A stretch of DNA of 64,000 nucleotides from assembly GCF_000285515.1 (NCBI RefSeq), contig NZ_HE610960.1:318826-382825 (forward strand). The letters run 5' to 3'. This stretch comes from Paenibacillus senegalensis JC66 (lineage in GTDB: Bacteria; Bacillota; Bacilli; Paenibacillales; NBRC-103111). Below the pieces are notes generated by a model. It was not told the DNA's origin. It saw only the letters and a program-made list of their open reading frames with translations, and did no database searches. The translations under genes were made by a program, and so were the position numbers. Positions within the stretch are counted from its first letter, which is position 1. Each line of letters opens with the position of its first letter. Shown here piece after piece: positions 8,380-16,087 of the stretch.

Positions 8380-8826
8380 ATGAAAGACCGTTACCCTATC
8401 CCATGCAACATCGCTCAGTCACTCAATATCATCGGGGATCGCTGGACCCTATTGATCATCCATGAAATCCTTGTAGGACGAACAACGTTTAACGAAATCA
8501 AGAAAGCGCTGGACGGATTGTCGTCCAAACTCCTGTCTGAGCGGCTGAAATTTCTGGAAGCGCAAGGCCTCGTCGTTTCGCGGCTCTATTCCGATCACCC
8601 GCCCCGCTATTGCTATCAGTTGACGGACAGCGGCAAGGACCTGGAGGATGTTTTCCATGCCCTGGTGCTGTGGGGACGGCGCAATCTGCAGAAATGCTAT
8701 AAGAAGCTCGTGCACCGCAGCTGCGGACATGAGGTCGAAATTGCCTATCATTGCGAGCACTGCGCCCGCCAGGTCGAGGACATTGAAGTGGTAGAGCTGG
8801 CAGCGGAAGAACGCTCATCCGTCTGA
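8380..8826 (+). CDS. HxlR-family winged-helix regulator with C-terminal Cys/His tail
   Basis: A 148-residue MarR/HxlR-type repressor or activator. ACGGAGG lies nine bases before the ATG. The N-terminal cysteine in PIPCNIAQSLNIIGDRWTLL is typical of HxlR proteins and is a redox or electrophile sensor in relatives such as HypR and YodB. The wing (DHPPRYCYQLTDSG) is intact. After residue 110 there is an unusual extension with C-G-H and YHCEHCARQ, a small zinc-ribbon-like motif. It is divergent from the DUF4242/flavoprotein unit and convergent with the importer permease gene. Confidence 0.85.
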   Translation: MKDRYPIPCNIAQSLNIIGDRWTLLIIHEILVGRTTFNEIKKALDGLSSKLLSERLKFLEAQGLVVSRLYSDHPPRYCYQLTDSGKDLEDVFHALVLWGRRNLQKCYKKLVHRSCGHEVEIAYHCEHCARQVEDIEVVELAAEERSSV

Positions 8827-8854
8827 GTTTTTCCTCCCCTGCATGGATTGCCGA

Positions 8855-9622
8855 TTACTTCTCGCCAACCATTCCCCAATGTCTGCCAACCCAATTCTCG
8901 AACAAGCGAACCGCCCTATCGAGCAGCAGTCCACATATTCCGATTAAGACGATTCCGGACATGACCAGATCCATACGCAGTGTATTGCGGCTGTCAATAA
9001 TCAGAAAGCCAAGTCCAGACTGCGCCCCGATCATCTCACCCGAAACGAGGAAGATCCAGGCGGTGCCAATGGCAAGATGGAGTCCTCCGGCAATGGACGG
9101 AAAGGCCGTCGGGAAGATGATCCGGGTCAGCAATTGCGAACGGCCCATCTCCATATTGTGCGCCACTTTAAGATAGACCGGCTCGACGTTGCGCACGCCG
9201 GATACGGTTGCCAGCAGCACGGGGAAGAAGGCCGCGATAAAGATGATCACAATCGCTGGCGCATTGCCGATGCCAAACCAGAGCACAATGAATGGAGCCC
9301 AGGCAATGGGCGATATCGGCCGCAGCACCTGGATAACCGGATCGACTGCAGCCCACACGCGTTTGCTGCGGCCGAGCAGCAGCCCCAGCAGGATCGCCAG
9401 CACACTGGCGGTCAAATACCCTGCGGCGAACCTCCCGAGACTGACTTTTAGATGCTCCAGCAGCACTCCGCTTTCCATCATTTCGCCCAGACCCTGAACT
9501 ACGCTGAGCGGAGAAGGAAATAGAGCTGCCGATTCATTGCGGATCCAGACCAGCACCTGCCAAAGGAGCAAAAGTGCCAATACGCCGCCTATACCGTATA
9601 AAGTTTTGGCTCTTTTCGTCAT
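8855..9622 (-). CDS. SsuC/TauC-type ABC importer permease
   Basis: Inner-membrane subunit of an importer for sulfonates, nitrate, thiamine precursors or similar small anions. It has 255 residues with about six membrane segments and the binding-protein-dependent transport loop near NMEMGRSQLLTRIIFPTAFPSIAGG, where EAA-type contacts to the ATPase occur. The ATG overlaps the stop of the binding protein gene as ATGA at 9619-9622. It is the last gene of a three-gene operon in the order ATPase, binding protein, permease. Confidence 0.9.
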   Translation of the reverse strand: MTKRAKTLYGIGGVLALLLLWQVLVWIRNESAALFPSPLSVVQGLGEMMESGVLLEHLKVSLGRFAAGYLTASVLAILLGLLLGRSKRVWAAVDPVIQVLRPISPIAWAPFIVLWFGIGNAPAIVIIFIAAFFPVLLATVSGVRNVEPVYLKVAHNMEMGRSQLLTRIIFPTAFPSIAGGLHLAIGTAWIFLVSGEMIGAQSGLGFLIIDSRNTLRMDLVMSGIVLIGICGLLLDRAVRLFENWVGRHWGMVGEK

Positions 9623-10593
9623 AAGGATTGCAGCGCCCTCTCAATGAACGTATTGTCTACAAAGTCCTCGTAAGCCGGTGGATTTTCCGTCAGCCCCATT
9701 TCCACCAGGTACTCACTCAGCTTGCGGTAAGATTCCTCATCCAGCACCAGATCATCATAATGAATCCAGCCCAGCGATAAATCCAGCACTTCCTCGTTCA
9801 CATTCAGGAAGTTTCCAAGAACAGCCTTGGCATGGTCATCCTTGTGCTCAGCCAGCAGTCCTGCTTCTACATACTTCTGGACGACCTTCTGGGTTAATTC
9901 AGGATTGCTGTCAATCCATTCCTGTCTAAGCACCAGCACGCAGCATACGGAATTCGGCCACAATTCATCGGATTGGAACAGCACCTTGCCGTGTCCTGCA
10001 GCAACTGAGCTAGCACCGAACGGCTCGGCTACCACGTAGCCGGAGATGCGGCCTTCTGCCAAGGCCACCGGCATTTCCGGAGGAGCCAGCTCGATCACAT
10101 TCACTTCATCGTAGCCTACTCCGGCTTGCTTAAGCATTTCATACAAAAGGATGTTATGGCTGGAAAAGCGGCTCGGAATAGCGTAGCTCTGCCCCCGCAA
10201 ATCGGTCACATCCTCGATATCCTGGCCGGCAACCAGCACATTCCCGTCTTTATGTCCAAGCGCTACCGTTTTAAGATCAATCCCCTGCTCCTTGGCCCGC
10301 ATCGCCAGCTGAACCAGCACGGAAGCGCCGTCAATATGACCGGTATTCAGTGCATCCATAAGATCTGGCCAGGAGCCGAATTTGACCAGTTCAATTTCGT
10401 ATCCTTCCTTTTCCAGCCCCTGCTCCAGGTAGAGCGGAGCTGCATGGGTGATCGGCAGGTAGCCAATGCGGATCTTCTTTTTCCCGTTACCCTCGCTCCC
10501 ATGTGACTCACCGCCGGCTCCACAGGCCGACAGCACCAATAGCGAGATCACAAGCAGCAATGCCATCAGGCTTTGGTTCTTCATCCGTTTCAT
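9619..10593 (-). CDS. SsuA/TauA-type substrate-binding lipoprotein
   Basis: Extracellular receptor of the same importer. I place the start at 10593, where GGGAGG lies eight bases upstream; the frame continues to 10620. A signal peptide ends in the lipobox LSAC (Cys near residue 24), followed by a Gly/Ser/Glu linker. The body is the NMT1/SsuA periplasmic-binding fold: IRIGYLPITHAAPLYLEQ at the start of lobe one, then WPDLMDALNTGHIDGASV and GYVVAEPFGASS. The ligand cannot be assigned; aliphatic sulfonate, taurine or a pyrimidine precursor are the usual ones. The acyl-CoA dehydrogenase-like neighbour favours an organosulfur compound. Confidence 0.87.
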   Translation of the reverse strand: MKRMKNQSLMALLLVISLLVLSACGAGGESHGSEGNGKKKIRIGYLPITHAAPLYLEQGLEKEGYEIELVKFGSWPDLMDALNTGHIDGASVLVQLAMRAKEQGIDLKTVALGHKDGNVLVAGQDIEDVTDLRGQSYAIPSRFSSHNILLYEMLKQAGVGYDEVNVIELAPPEMPVALAEGRISGYVVAEPFGASSVAAGHGKVLFQSDELWPNSVCCVLVLRQEWIDSNPELTQKVVQKYVEAGLLAEHKDDHAKAVLGNFLNVNEEVLDLSLGWIHYDDLVLDEESYRKLSEYLVEMGLTENPPAYEDFVDNTFIERALQSL

Positions 10594-10616
10594 TCTCTGT
10601 CCTCCCGTTTTCCGAA

Positions 10617-11402
10617 TCAAATGCTGTACTCTTCAGCCGGCAGCACACCCGTAAGGCGAAAGGCCTCCAGAATAAGCTTCCGGTAATGCTGGAAATTACC
10701 GTCGCCGCGGTCTCGCGGTTTCATAAAGGGGATTGCAAGCTCCTTGCATATACGGCCCGGATTCGCCTCCATAATCAGCACTTTATCCGACAAATAGACC
10801 GCTTCATCGATATCATGCGTTACTAAGATTACTGTCGTTCCTTCAGCCTCTTGTATCCGCAGCAGTTCATCCTGCAAATAGTAACGGTTAAACGTATCCA
10901 GGGCGGCAAAAGGCTCATCCATAAGCAGCACGCTCGGCTGCAAAGCCAGCGCTCTGGCCAGCGCTACCCGCTGTTTCATCCCCCCGGACAGCTGGTGGGG
11001 GAACCAGTCCCCTTTATCCTCGAGCCCAACCAAGGCCAGATACCGCCTGATTCTTTCCTGCCTCTCCGAAGCATTAAGCTGCAGCGAGAGCAGGCCGAGA
11101 TCTACATTGGCCCTAACCGTCCGCCAAGGCAGAAGACCGTAATCTTGAAACAGCATCTGACAGCTGATTCGGGGTCTTCTGACCGGTTCTCCGCCAACAT
11201 GAATCGTCCCCTTATCAGGCACGGTGAAGCCCCCGATCAAATTGAGCAAGGTACTCTTCCCGCATCCGCTCTGCCCCAGCAGAGATACAATCTCCCCCTG
11301 CTCGACCCGCAGCGAGATATCTGCCAGCACCTGCTCCGCTCTGCCTTTATGGGTGAAGCTCTTAGCCAGCCCGTCAACCTCTACGATTGGCTTTTTGGCC
11401 AT
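10617..11402 (-). CDS. SsuB/TauB-type ABC importer ATPase
   Basis: ATP-binding subunit, 261 residues, first gene of the importer operon. AAGGAGG lies about nine bases before the ATG. Walker A GQSGCGKST is near residue 43, the Q-loop LFQDYGLLPW near 88, signature LSGGMKQR near 137 and Walker B LLMDEPFAALD near 157, followed by the histidine switch VTHDIDEA. These motifs match the nitrate/sulfonate/taurine subfamily. The stop is 24 bases before the chosen start of the binding protein. Confidence 0.9.
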   Translation of the reverse strand: MAKKPIVEVDGLAKSFTHKGRAEQVLADISLRVEQGEIVSLLGQSGCGKSTLLNLIGGFTVPDKGTIHVGGEPVRRPRISCQMLFQDYGLLPWRTVRANVDLGLLSLQLNASERQERIRRYLALVGLEDKGDWFPHQLSGGMKQRVALARALALQPSVLLMDEPFAALDTFNRYYLQDELLRIQEAEGTTVILVTHDIDEAVYLSDKVLIMEANPGRICKELAIPFMKPRDRGDGNFQHYRKLILEAFRLTGVLPAEEYSI

Positions 11403-12070
11403 TGTTATAGTCCTCCTTCAACAGCAAAAATCGTTCCTGTCCTGGGTGACGACTTCTGCAGTCTTATTGCTGCCGTGTGCGGCCTTTTTGCTGCTGCTGC
11501 TGTGTGCGGCCTTTCACGCTGTCGTGTGCGGCCTTTTTGCTGCTGCGTGCCTCAAGTCGTCTTGTCAGCCGTTCAGCTTTAATCCCTACATAACTGATTG
11601 GATTAATATAATTAAAGTTATTTTATTATACCTTGTTAAATAATGCAACCTACTTTTTTTATAACTGCACAGCACACGAAAACTATACTCCGGTATATGC
11701 TGACCTTACTTCGAATAAAAAGGCTCGGTGGCTGTCAAATAACTTTTAATAACAGTGTGTAACGGTCGGTGAGGTCATTTGCAATCTGCTTAGAATTCAA
11801 CGCTTGCCGCTGTCCTAATTTTGCTCAGACTTACGGTTTTTCCGCCCATTTGTTACAGATAAGTGCGAGGGTGAGCGTTAAAAATAAAACTCCTGCTTTT
11901 TCGGCTAAATAAGAGCGAGGACGGGCGTTACAATTAAGAGTGGCCTCTTTAGCACCCGAAATCATTGACCTGAAGCAAAGGTCCATAGTTAATCGTTCTG
12001 TTAAAACGTTATTTGGGATGACATTGTCTAAATTTTAAAAGCCGCTCCCCAACACACTTATTACTTGGAC
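11403..12070. other. Gene-free stretch with repeats
   Basis: No supportable gene. A three-copy, roughly 30-bp repeat around GTGTGCGGCCTTTTTGCTG lies at 11468-11550, in the leader of the importer operon. From 11799 to 11930 lies copy A of a direct repeat that recurs at 14039-14170. The rest is AT-rich and shows nothing clear. Confidence 0.5.
11799..11930 (+). repeat. Dispersed repeat copy A flanking the BpsA unit
   Basis: About 132 bp that align along their whole length to 14039-14170, in the same orientation. Shared landmarks are CGCTTGCC, GTCCTAATTTTGCT/GTCCTTATTTTGCT, ACAGATAAG, CTGCTTTTTCGGCTAAAT and the final AAGAGCGAGG-N-GAGCGTTA words. The two copies bracket the BpsA-like gene and its leader. 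Confidence 0.7.
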
Positions 12071-12106
12071 AAAAACAAACAGCCTGCCTACATCGACAGG
12101 CTGTTT
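12070..12106 (-). terminator. Intrinsic terminator downstream of the BpsA unit
   Basis: A perfect 10-bp stem, AAACAGCCTG (12077-12086) and CAGGCTGTTT (12097-12106), with a 10-base loop. On the minus strand it is followed by GTTTTTG. It lies directly after the small frame ending at 12113, about 190 bases beyond the BpsA-like stop. Confidence 0.75.
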
Positions 12107-12112
12107 GCTTGG

Positions 12113-12259
12113 CTAATCAGATATGAGCATTTTGCGTGATTCAACGATACGCTGGATAACGGTACAGGGGGTCTCATAGACATTTTCACCATTCAGCACA
12201 ACGCCGATAAGCCAGCAAACCCGGTGGAGACTCGACCAGAGCTTCCTGCGATTCTGCAT
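12113..12259 (-). CDS. Small hypothetical protein downstream of BpsA-like gene
   Basis: A 48-codon ATG frame (starts MQNRRKLWSS, ends SRKMLISD) lying between the BpsA-like gene and the terminator, with its stop seven bases before the terminator stem. The frame is the same as that of the BpsA gene and is open back to the TAG of that gene, so a C-terminal extension behind a nonsense codon is another possibility. It has a coding-like residue composition (LNGENVYETPCTVIQRIVE) but a weak ribosome site. I do not recognise a family. Confidence 0.35.
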   Translation of the reverse strand: MQNRRKLWSSLHRVCWLIGVVLNGENVYETPCTVIQRIVESRKMLISD

Positions 12260-12292
12260 GCGGCTTGCGGCCTCGACCCTAGCGATAAGCAG

Positions 12293-13246
12293 CTACTCTG
12301 AAACAGAATATCTGGCAGCCAGCTCAAACGTATCGCTTGCACAGCGTGGGCAGCCGGCATTTTTAAGCAGCTCAATCGTCGCAAATTCCCCATGCTTGCC
12401 AACATATATATTTCGCGAGCATTGCTTGCAATGATAGGTACGGAGCGTCTGCTTCACTTCCCCTGTGTACAGTGCACCGGTAAAAGCCCCCTTATGCTCC
12501 GGCTCAGTCTGGTCAGTCGTCCGCAAAATATACATCTGGCTTTGATTGGCGATCATTTCCGCACCCTCATATACATTAAATCTCGGGAAATTAGCGCTGA
12601 CTGTAAGCCCCATGCGGACGAATTCACGCTGCATGGCCAGCATGAACGGAGGAGATTTATGGGCGAAGGATAAAAATACGGGCAGCCCCTTCTCCTTCTT
12701 CAGTGCTTGAATGCCGCGCGAGAGGAACAGACTCATCCCTTGAAGTGTGTAAGGCGGATCGGTGAAAATAGCATCGTATTGTCCAAACAGCTCTTCCGGC
12801 CAAGCCTCCCGCAAATCCAGCCGCCGGCATTTAATAGGCAGATCGTATTCCTGTGCAATGTTCCTGATAAAATGCAAAATCCGTTCATCCATGTCCACCA
12901 CATCAATCCGAAAGGCGGAATGCCTGCTGTCAGTAAACAAGCTCCGCAGCAGCAGGCCGATGGATACACTAACCAGATCGTCATCTCCTACGCATAGAAG
13001 CTGCTTGCCTAGCAGCGCATGCTGCTGCAGTGCGAGGATGGCTCGGCGGAGGCTCGTTTCGGGTGTGCAAAGGGATTGGTCTATGCGCACATCCGCGGTC
13101 GGCCGATCCTTGAAAATCGTCTTCAGCAGAACAAGTACTGCACGCGCCTCTTTCGGCAAAGGGGATTCGTGAAGCAAGGAGCGTAAAAGCTCCCGTTTTA
13201 GCCCGAACCCCCAGGCCTGGTCAATCCTCGGCCGTGCAGCGCACAC
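12293..13246 (-). CDS. BpsA-like branched-chain polyamine synthase, catalytic part
   Basis: Rossmann-fold aminopropyltransferase-like protein of the BpsA (formerly DUF43) family, which in Thermococcus adds two aminopropyl groups to spermidine. Seen: LCVGDDDLVSVSIGL at residues 84-98, the acidic DVVDMDERILHFI strand, and the DPPYT motif near 162, all hallmarks of the family. A C-terminal zinc-ribbon-like CKQC and CPRC pair follows. The frame begins at a GTG with a very short ribosome-site spacing, inside the end of the preceding winged-helix frame. Homologues have both parts in one chain, so the gene appears split by one base at about 13221-13226 (an extra T in GATTGA would restore a join reading AEDDQAWGFG). 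Whether this is a real frameshift, a sequencing error or translational coupling is open. Confidence 0.75.
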   Translation of the reverse strand: MCAARPRIDQAWGFGLKRELLRSLLHESPLPKEARAVLVLLKTIFKDRPTADVRIDQSLCTPETSLRRAILALQQHALLGKQLLCVGDDDLVSVSIGLLLRSLFTDSRHSAFRIDVVDMDERILHFIRNIAQEYDLPIKCRRLDLREAWPEELFGQYDAIFTDPPYTLQGMSLFLSRGIQALKKEKGLPVFLSFAHKSPPFMLAMQREFVRMGLTVSANFPRFNVYEGAEMIANQSQMYILRTTDQTEPEHKGAFTGALYTGEVKQTLRTYHCKQCSRNIYVGKHGEFATIELLKNAGCPRCASDTFELAARYSVSE

Positions 13247-13448
13247 CCCGCTCCTGAATTAACGCCCCCGCCTTAATCAATTCACGCTTAATCGCAGCGG
13301 TGACAGGTGTCGGCAGCAGGACTTTGCGTGCCAGCGCTTTTGTGGAAATTCCAGGGTTGAGGTAGCATTCTATCAGCACCTGTTCAATAGCCTGGACCCC
13401 TTCTTGCAGCCGGATATTCTTGGCCGCTAGTTCAATATAAGCTCTCAA
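13221..13448 (-). CDS. BpsA-like protein, N-terminal winged-helix part (separated by frameshift)
   Basis: A 75-residue frame with a TTG start and AAGGAG 12 bases upstream. It contains a helix-turn-helix (GISTKALARKVLLPTPVTAA) like the N-terminal winged-helix domain of Thermococcus BpsA. It overlaps the catalytic frame by 26 bases and is in a different reading frame. Joined, the two would give about 384 residues, near the length of full family members. It is the first coding sequence after the leader terminator at 13485-13525, so it would be expressed only when that terminator is read through. Confidence 0.6.
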   Translation of the reverse strand: MRAYIELAAKNIRLQEGVQAIEQVLIECYLNPGISTKALARKVLLPTPVTAAIKRELIKAGALIQERGVRCTAED

Positions 13449-13483
13449 AATTCACAATCGCTCCTTATCATACAAAATGCTGA

Positions 13484-13525
13484 AACAAAAAAAGAGCAGA
13501 GATGAACATACGTCATCCCTGCCCT
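13484..13525 (-). terminator. Leader terminator (attenuator) before the BpsA-like gene
   Basis: On the minus strand AGGGCAGGGATGA pairs with TCATCTCTGCTCT (13 positions, two G-U pairs, 7-base loop) and is followed by seven T residues and GTTTC. It ends about 16 bases before the ribosome site of the winged-helix frame. It is either the end of an independent small RNA or a regulated attenuator. Confidence 0.8.
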
Positions 13526-13742
13526 GGTAGAGACATGCCTAAATTAGAGGCGTTAACACACAAAAATCCGCGCTGAACACAGCACGGAAGACAAGTGTAG
13601 TAACGACAGGCACACGCCTGGCTATGGTAGTATCCGCTGTTCTTAACTAATAAGAAGCCTTCCGTCTCGCATACTTAAATAAACCGGCTGATACTATCAG
13701 CTGGTCTCTACCGCATGCAGAAAACTTCTCCTATGAAATTAA

Positions 13743-13766
13743 TTAGTTAAGAACAACCGCCGACAT
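13743..13766 (-). CDS. Leader peptide MSAVVLN
   Basis: Seven codons plus stop with GGGGAG six bases before the ATG. The last three codons and the stop (CTT AAC TAA) form the 5' arm of the 14-bp inverted repeat of the leader RNA, so a ribosome stopped here would change the RNA fold. This is the arrangement of erm, vmlR and ABC-F type leaders. A second mini-frame (ATG CGG TAG near 13717) with AGGAG upstream follows. Confidence 0.5.
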   Translation of the reverse strand: MSAVVLN

Positions 13767-13803
13767 CAAAATCTCCCCTTCGAAGAGTTTTACTAACGAG
13801 TCT

Positions 13804-13832
13804 AGCATACAGGATTTAAACCGGTAATGCAA
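13804..13832 (-). promoter_or_regulatory. Promoter of the BpsA leader transcript
   Basis: Minus-strand TTGCAT (13832-13827), 17-base spacer, TATGCT (13809-13804). The predicted start of transcription is about 13797, some 30 bases before the leader peptide ATG. Confidence 0.65.
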
Positions 13833-14038
13833 CAGAACTATACATAGTTTTAAAAATATGGCAGCATTCCGCATACTAACCGCCAAAACCAGTTGTGCAG
13901 CGGGCGTTGAGCGTTGGCAGTTGCAGGCCATTGCTTTGCTTACACCTGCTTATGGCTCTCTTACCCTCTAATGGCCAGCTCCGAATTCTAACGCTCGCCG
14001 TTGTCCTTAATTGAGCAAAATGAGGGGGTAAAAATTGT

Positions 14039-14170
14039 AGCGCTTGCCATAGTCCTTATTTTGCTTCAGATTCCGGTTTTCGGGGCTTTTTGTCACAGAT
14101 AAGAGCGAGGGCGAGCGTTAGATATTAAATCCCTGCTTTTTCGGCTAAATAAGAGCGAGGGCGAGCGTTA
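14039..14170 (+). repeat. Dispersed repeat copy B flanking the BpsA unit
   Basis: Direct repeat of 11799-11930. Here an extra upstream word TAACGCTCGCC (13989-13999) and the two TAAGAGCGAGGGCGAGCGTTA-type words at 14100-14120 and 14150-14170 are near inverted complements, so the copy could fold into a large hairpin. The remaining gap up to 14290 holds no gene. Confidence 0.7.
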
Positions 14171-14289
14171 GCGCTGGAGAGGCTCACTGAAGCTTACTGA
14201 GACTCACATGGTCTACATCAATCAGCTGCTTCTTAGCGGAGACGTGCGCTTATGGCTGTCGGAACGGCAGGTTCCATAGAGGAATGCCC

Positions 14290-15849
14290 CTACCTGGCCG
14301 TTTCCTTCACTTCGTTTGCCGGCTTTGTCCGAAATACAGTTTGATTAAGAAAGATTAACCCGATCAACAGCACCGCACTGACCACACCGACGACTTGAAT
14401 TCCTGAGGAGAAAGCCTCTCTCGCCGCGTCCATCAGGTAAAGATAACTCGGATCGTTAAGATTCTCCACCGCCGCAGCAGCTCCAGCCAAAGAGTCAGCG
14501 ACCGCTTCCGCCATCTCTGCAGGGGTATTTTCCGGAATGGCTCCGGCCATTAGACGCCGGTAAGTGGCAGTGCCTATTATTCCTAAAATGGCGATCCCCA
14601 GCGCCATTCCCATTTCACTGCTCATTTCCGACAAAGAGGAGGCAGACCCGGTCTTCTCCGGCGGAACTGATGCAACGACTCTATCTGTGCTGAGTACCAT
14701 TAACGGACTAAGACCAAGCATGACAAGAATGCTTCCGCTAACCATAACTGCAAGCCCGGGCAGCGACAGCCAGACTGCAATGTTGTAGAACAGAAAGCCA
14801 AAGCTGGCCAATGCCAAACCGAGGGCGATCAGCTTGGAAACAGACATCCGGTTCGCCAAACTCGGTGTTATCATCGCACCGACGATATTAGCGAGGGCAT
14901 ACGGAATCATCCACAGGCCTGCCTTTAACGGGGTCAAGCCTTCTACCAGCTGCAAGTACTGTGCAAAAAACAACACGAACCCGCCTAGCGCAAAAACGGC
15001 TATCAACAGACCGATTAACGCGCCGTTAAAAGCCCGGTTGCGAAAGAAGGTCAGATCCAAGAGCGGCTCCTGCACCCGGCGCTGTCGGCGTATAAAAATA
15101 TAGCCGGCTCCAACACCAAGAACAAGCATGGCGATCGGGAAGGCTTGTATGCCATAGCTCGCTATTTCCTTCAAAGCATAAATGACCGACAATACAGTCA
15201 CAAGGGAAATAGCCACGCTCGGAAGATCCAATTTCCCTGCTTGTGGAGTGCGAAATTCCGGCAGCAAAAAAGGAGCGGTCAACAGCAGCAAAAGCATAAC
15301 TGGAACACCTAATAGAAAAACAGAGCCCCACCAAAACCACTGCAGCATCAACCCGCCAATTAGGGGGCCAATCGCGCCTCCTGCCGAAAAACAACTGAGC
15401 CATACAGCTATAGCTATCCCCCGCTGTTTCGGCTTGCGAAACATATTTCCGATTAACGATAAGGTAGATGGCATTAAAGTTGCTCCCGCCATTCCCAAAA
15501 GCGCTCTTGTGATAATAAGCATCTCGGCTGACACTGAATATGCCGCTGCAATGGAGCAAAGTCCAAACAATCCCGCACCTGTCATCAGCAGTCTTTTGCG
15601 TCCAATCCGATCGCCAAGCGTCCCCATCGTAACAAGGAAACCAGCAATCATAAATCCGTAAATGTCCAAAATCCATAGCTGCTGAGTGCTGCTAGGCTGC
15701 AAATCGGCAACCAAATATGGAAGTGCCAGATGCAGGACTGAAAAATCGAGCGCAAGCAGCAGAGTAGCAAGCGCTAAAACACCTAACCCCAGCCATTGCC
15801 GCATTCCTGCCGTTTCAGGTACAACGCCCTCTTGATTGTGTACTGACAT
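14290..15849 (-). CDS. DHA2-family multidrug MFS transporter (14 helices)
   Basis: Proton-coupled drug efflux pump of the QacA/SmvA/LfrA group. The ATG at 15849 has GAGGTGAAG upstream; the frame is open to 15924. The 519-residue product has about 14 hydrophobic segments, motif A as GTLGDRIGRKRLL in the loop after helix 2, motif D1 around LDFSVLHLALPYL in helix 1, and motif C-like glycines in helix 5 (SAGGAIGPLIGGL). A large loop near the C-terminus (ATYRRLMAGAIPENTPAEMAEAVADSL) is typical of QacA relatives. It is monocistronic and lies downstream of the two-component system; quaternary ammonium compounds or dyes are the usual substrates. Confidence 0.9.
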   Translation of the reverse strand: MSVHNQEGVVPETAGMRQWLGLGVLALATLLLALDFSVLHLALPYLVADLQPSSTQQLWILDIYGFMIAGFLVTMGTLGDRIGRKRLLMTGAGLFGLCSIAAAYSVSAEMLIITRALLGMAGATLMPSTLSLIGNMFRKPKQRGIAIAVWLSCFSAGGAIGPLIGGLMLQWFWWGSVFLLGVPVMLLLLLTAPFLLPEFRTPQAGKLDLPSVAISLVTVLSVIYALKEIASYGIQAFPIAMLVLGVGAGYIFIRRQRRVQEPLLDLTFFRNRAFNGALIGLLIAVFALGGFVLFFAQYLQLVEGLTPLKAGLWMIPYALANIVGAMITPSLANRMSVSKLIALGLALASFGFLFYNIAVWLSLPGLAVMVSGSILVMLGLSPLMVLSTDRVVASVPPEKTGSASSLSEMSSEMGMALGIAILGIIGTATYRRLMAGAIPENTPAEMAEAVADSLAGAAAAVENLNDPSYLYLMDAAREAFSSGIQVVGVVSAVLLIGLIFLNQTVFRTKPANEVKETAR

Positions 15850-16087
15850 ATTCTTCACCTCATGATCCAATCGACTTGATTTGTATAGCTTCAGCGTAAT
15901 ACAAATCCTGTGGAAAAGGATCAATCCGGTGTCTGAACTTCAAGGTAAGACTTAAGTCGTAGAATAAGCAATATTAGGAATAATGGTATTATCAAAGAAT
16001 GGAATGAAAGTAACATCACTAACTATTAGTTATATTTCTACAGTAAGCGAACTTTTAGCCCAATGAATAAGACTCAGCAGTTTGGAG

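Larger units (their letters stand above)
13484..13797 (-). ncRNA. Candidate structured leader RNA / attenuator upstream of BpsA-like gene
   Basis: A transcript of about 310 bases is framed by a promoter (13804-13832) and a terminator (13484-13525). It contains a 14-bp perfect inverted repeat (13638-13651 with 13742-13755) whose 5' arm overlaps the last codons of the leader peptide. A long-range 9-bp pairing joins GGTAGAGAC (13711-13703) and GTCTCTACC (13534-13526). Local hairpins include GCTGATAGTATCAGC and CAGGC-GTGT-GCCTG, and ACGGAAG pairs with CTTCCGT. It does not carry the consensus of T-box, SAM, cobalamin, lysine or c-di-GMP riboswitches that I know. The layout resembles ribosome-stalling attenuators of antibiotic resistance genes. 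Confidence 0.55.

Noticed and set aside
13484..13797. T-box, SAM, cobalamin or lysine riboswitch upstream of the BpsA-like gene
   Set aside because: None of the conserved core words of these classes was found; the leader peptide and the repeat-arm overlap fit a stalling attenuator better.
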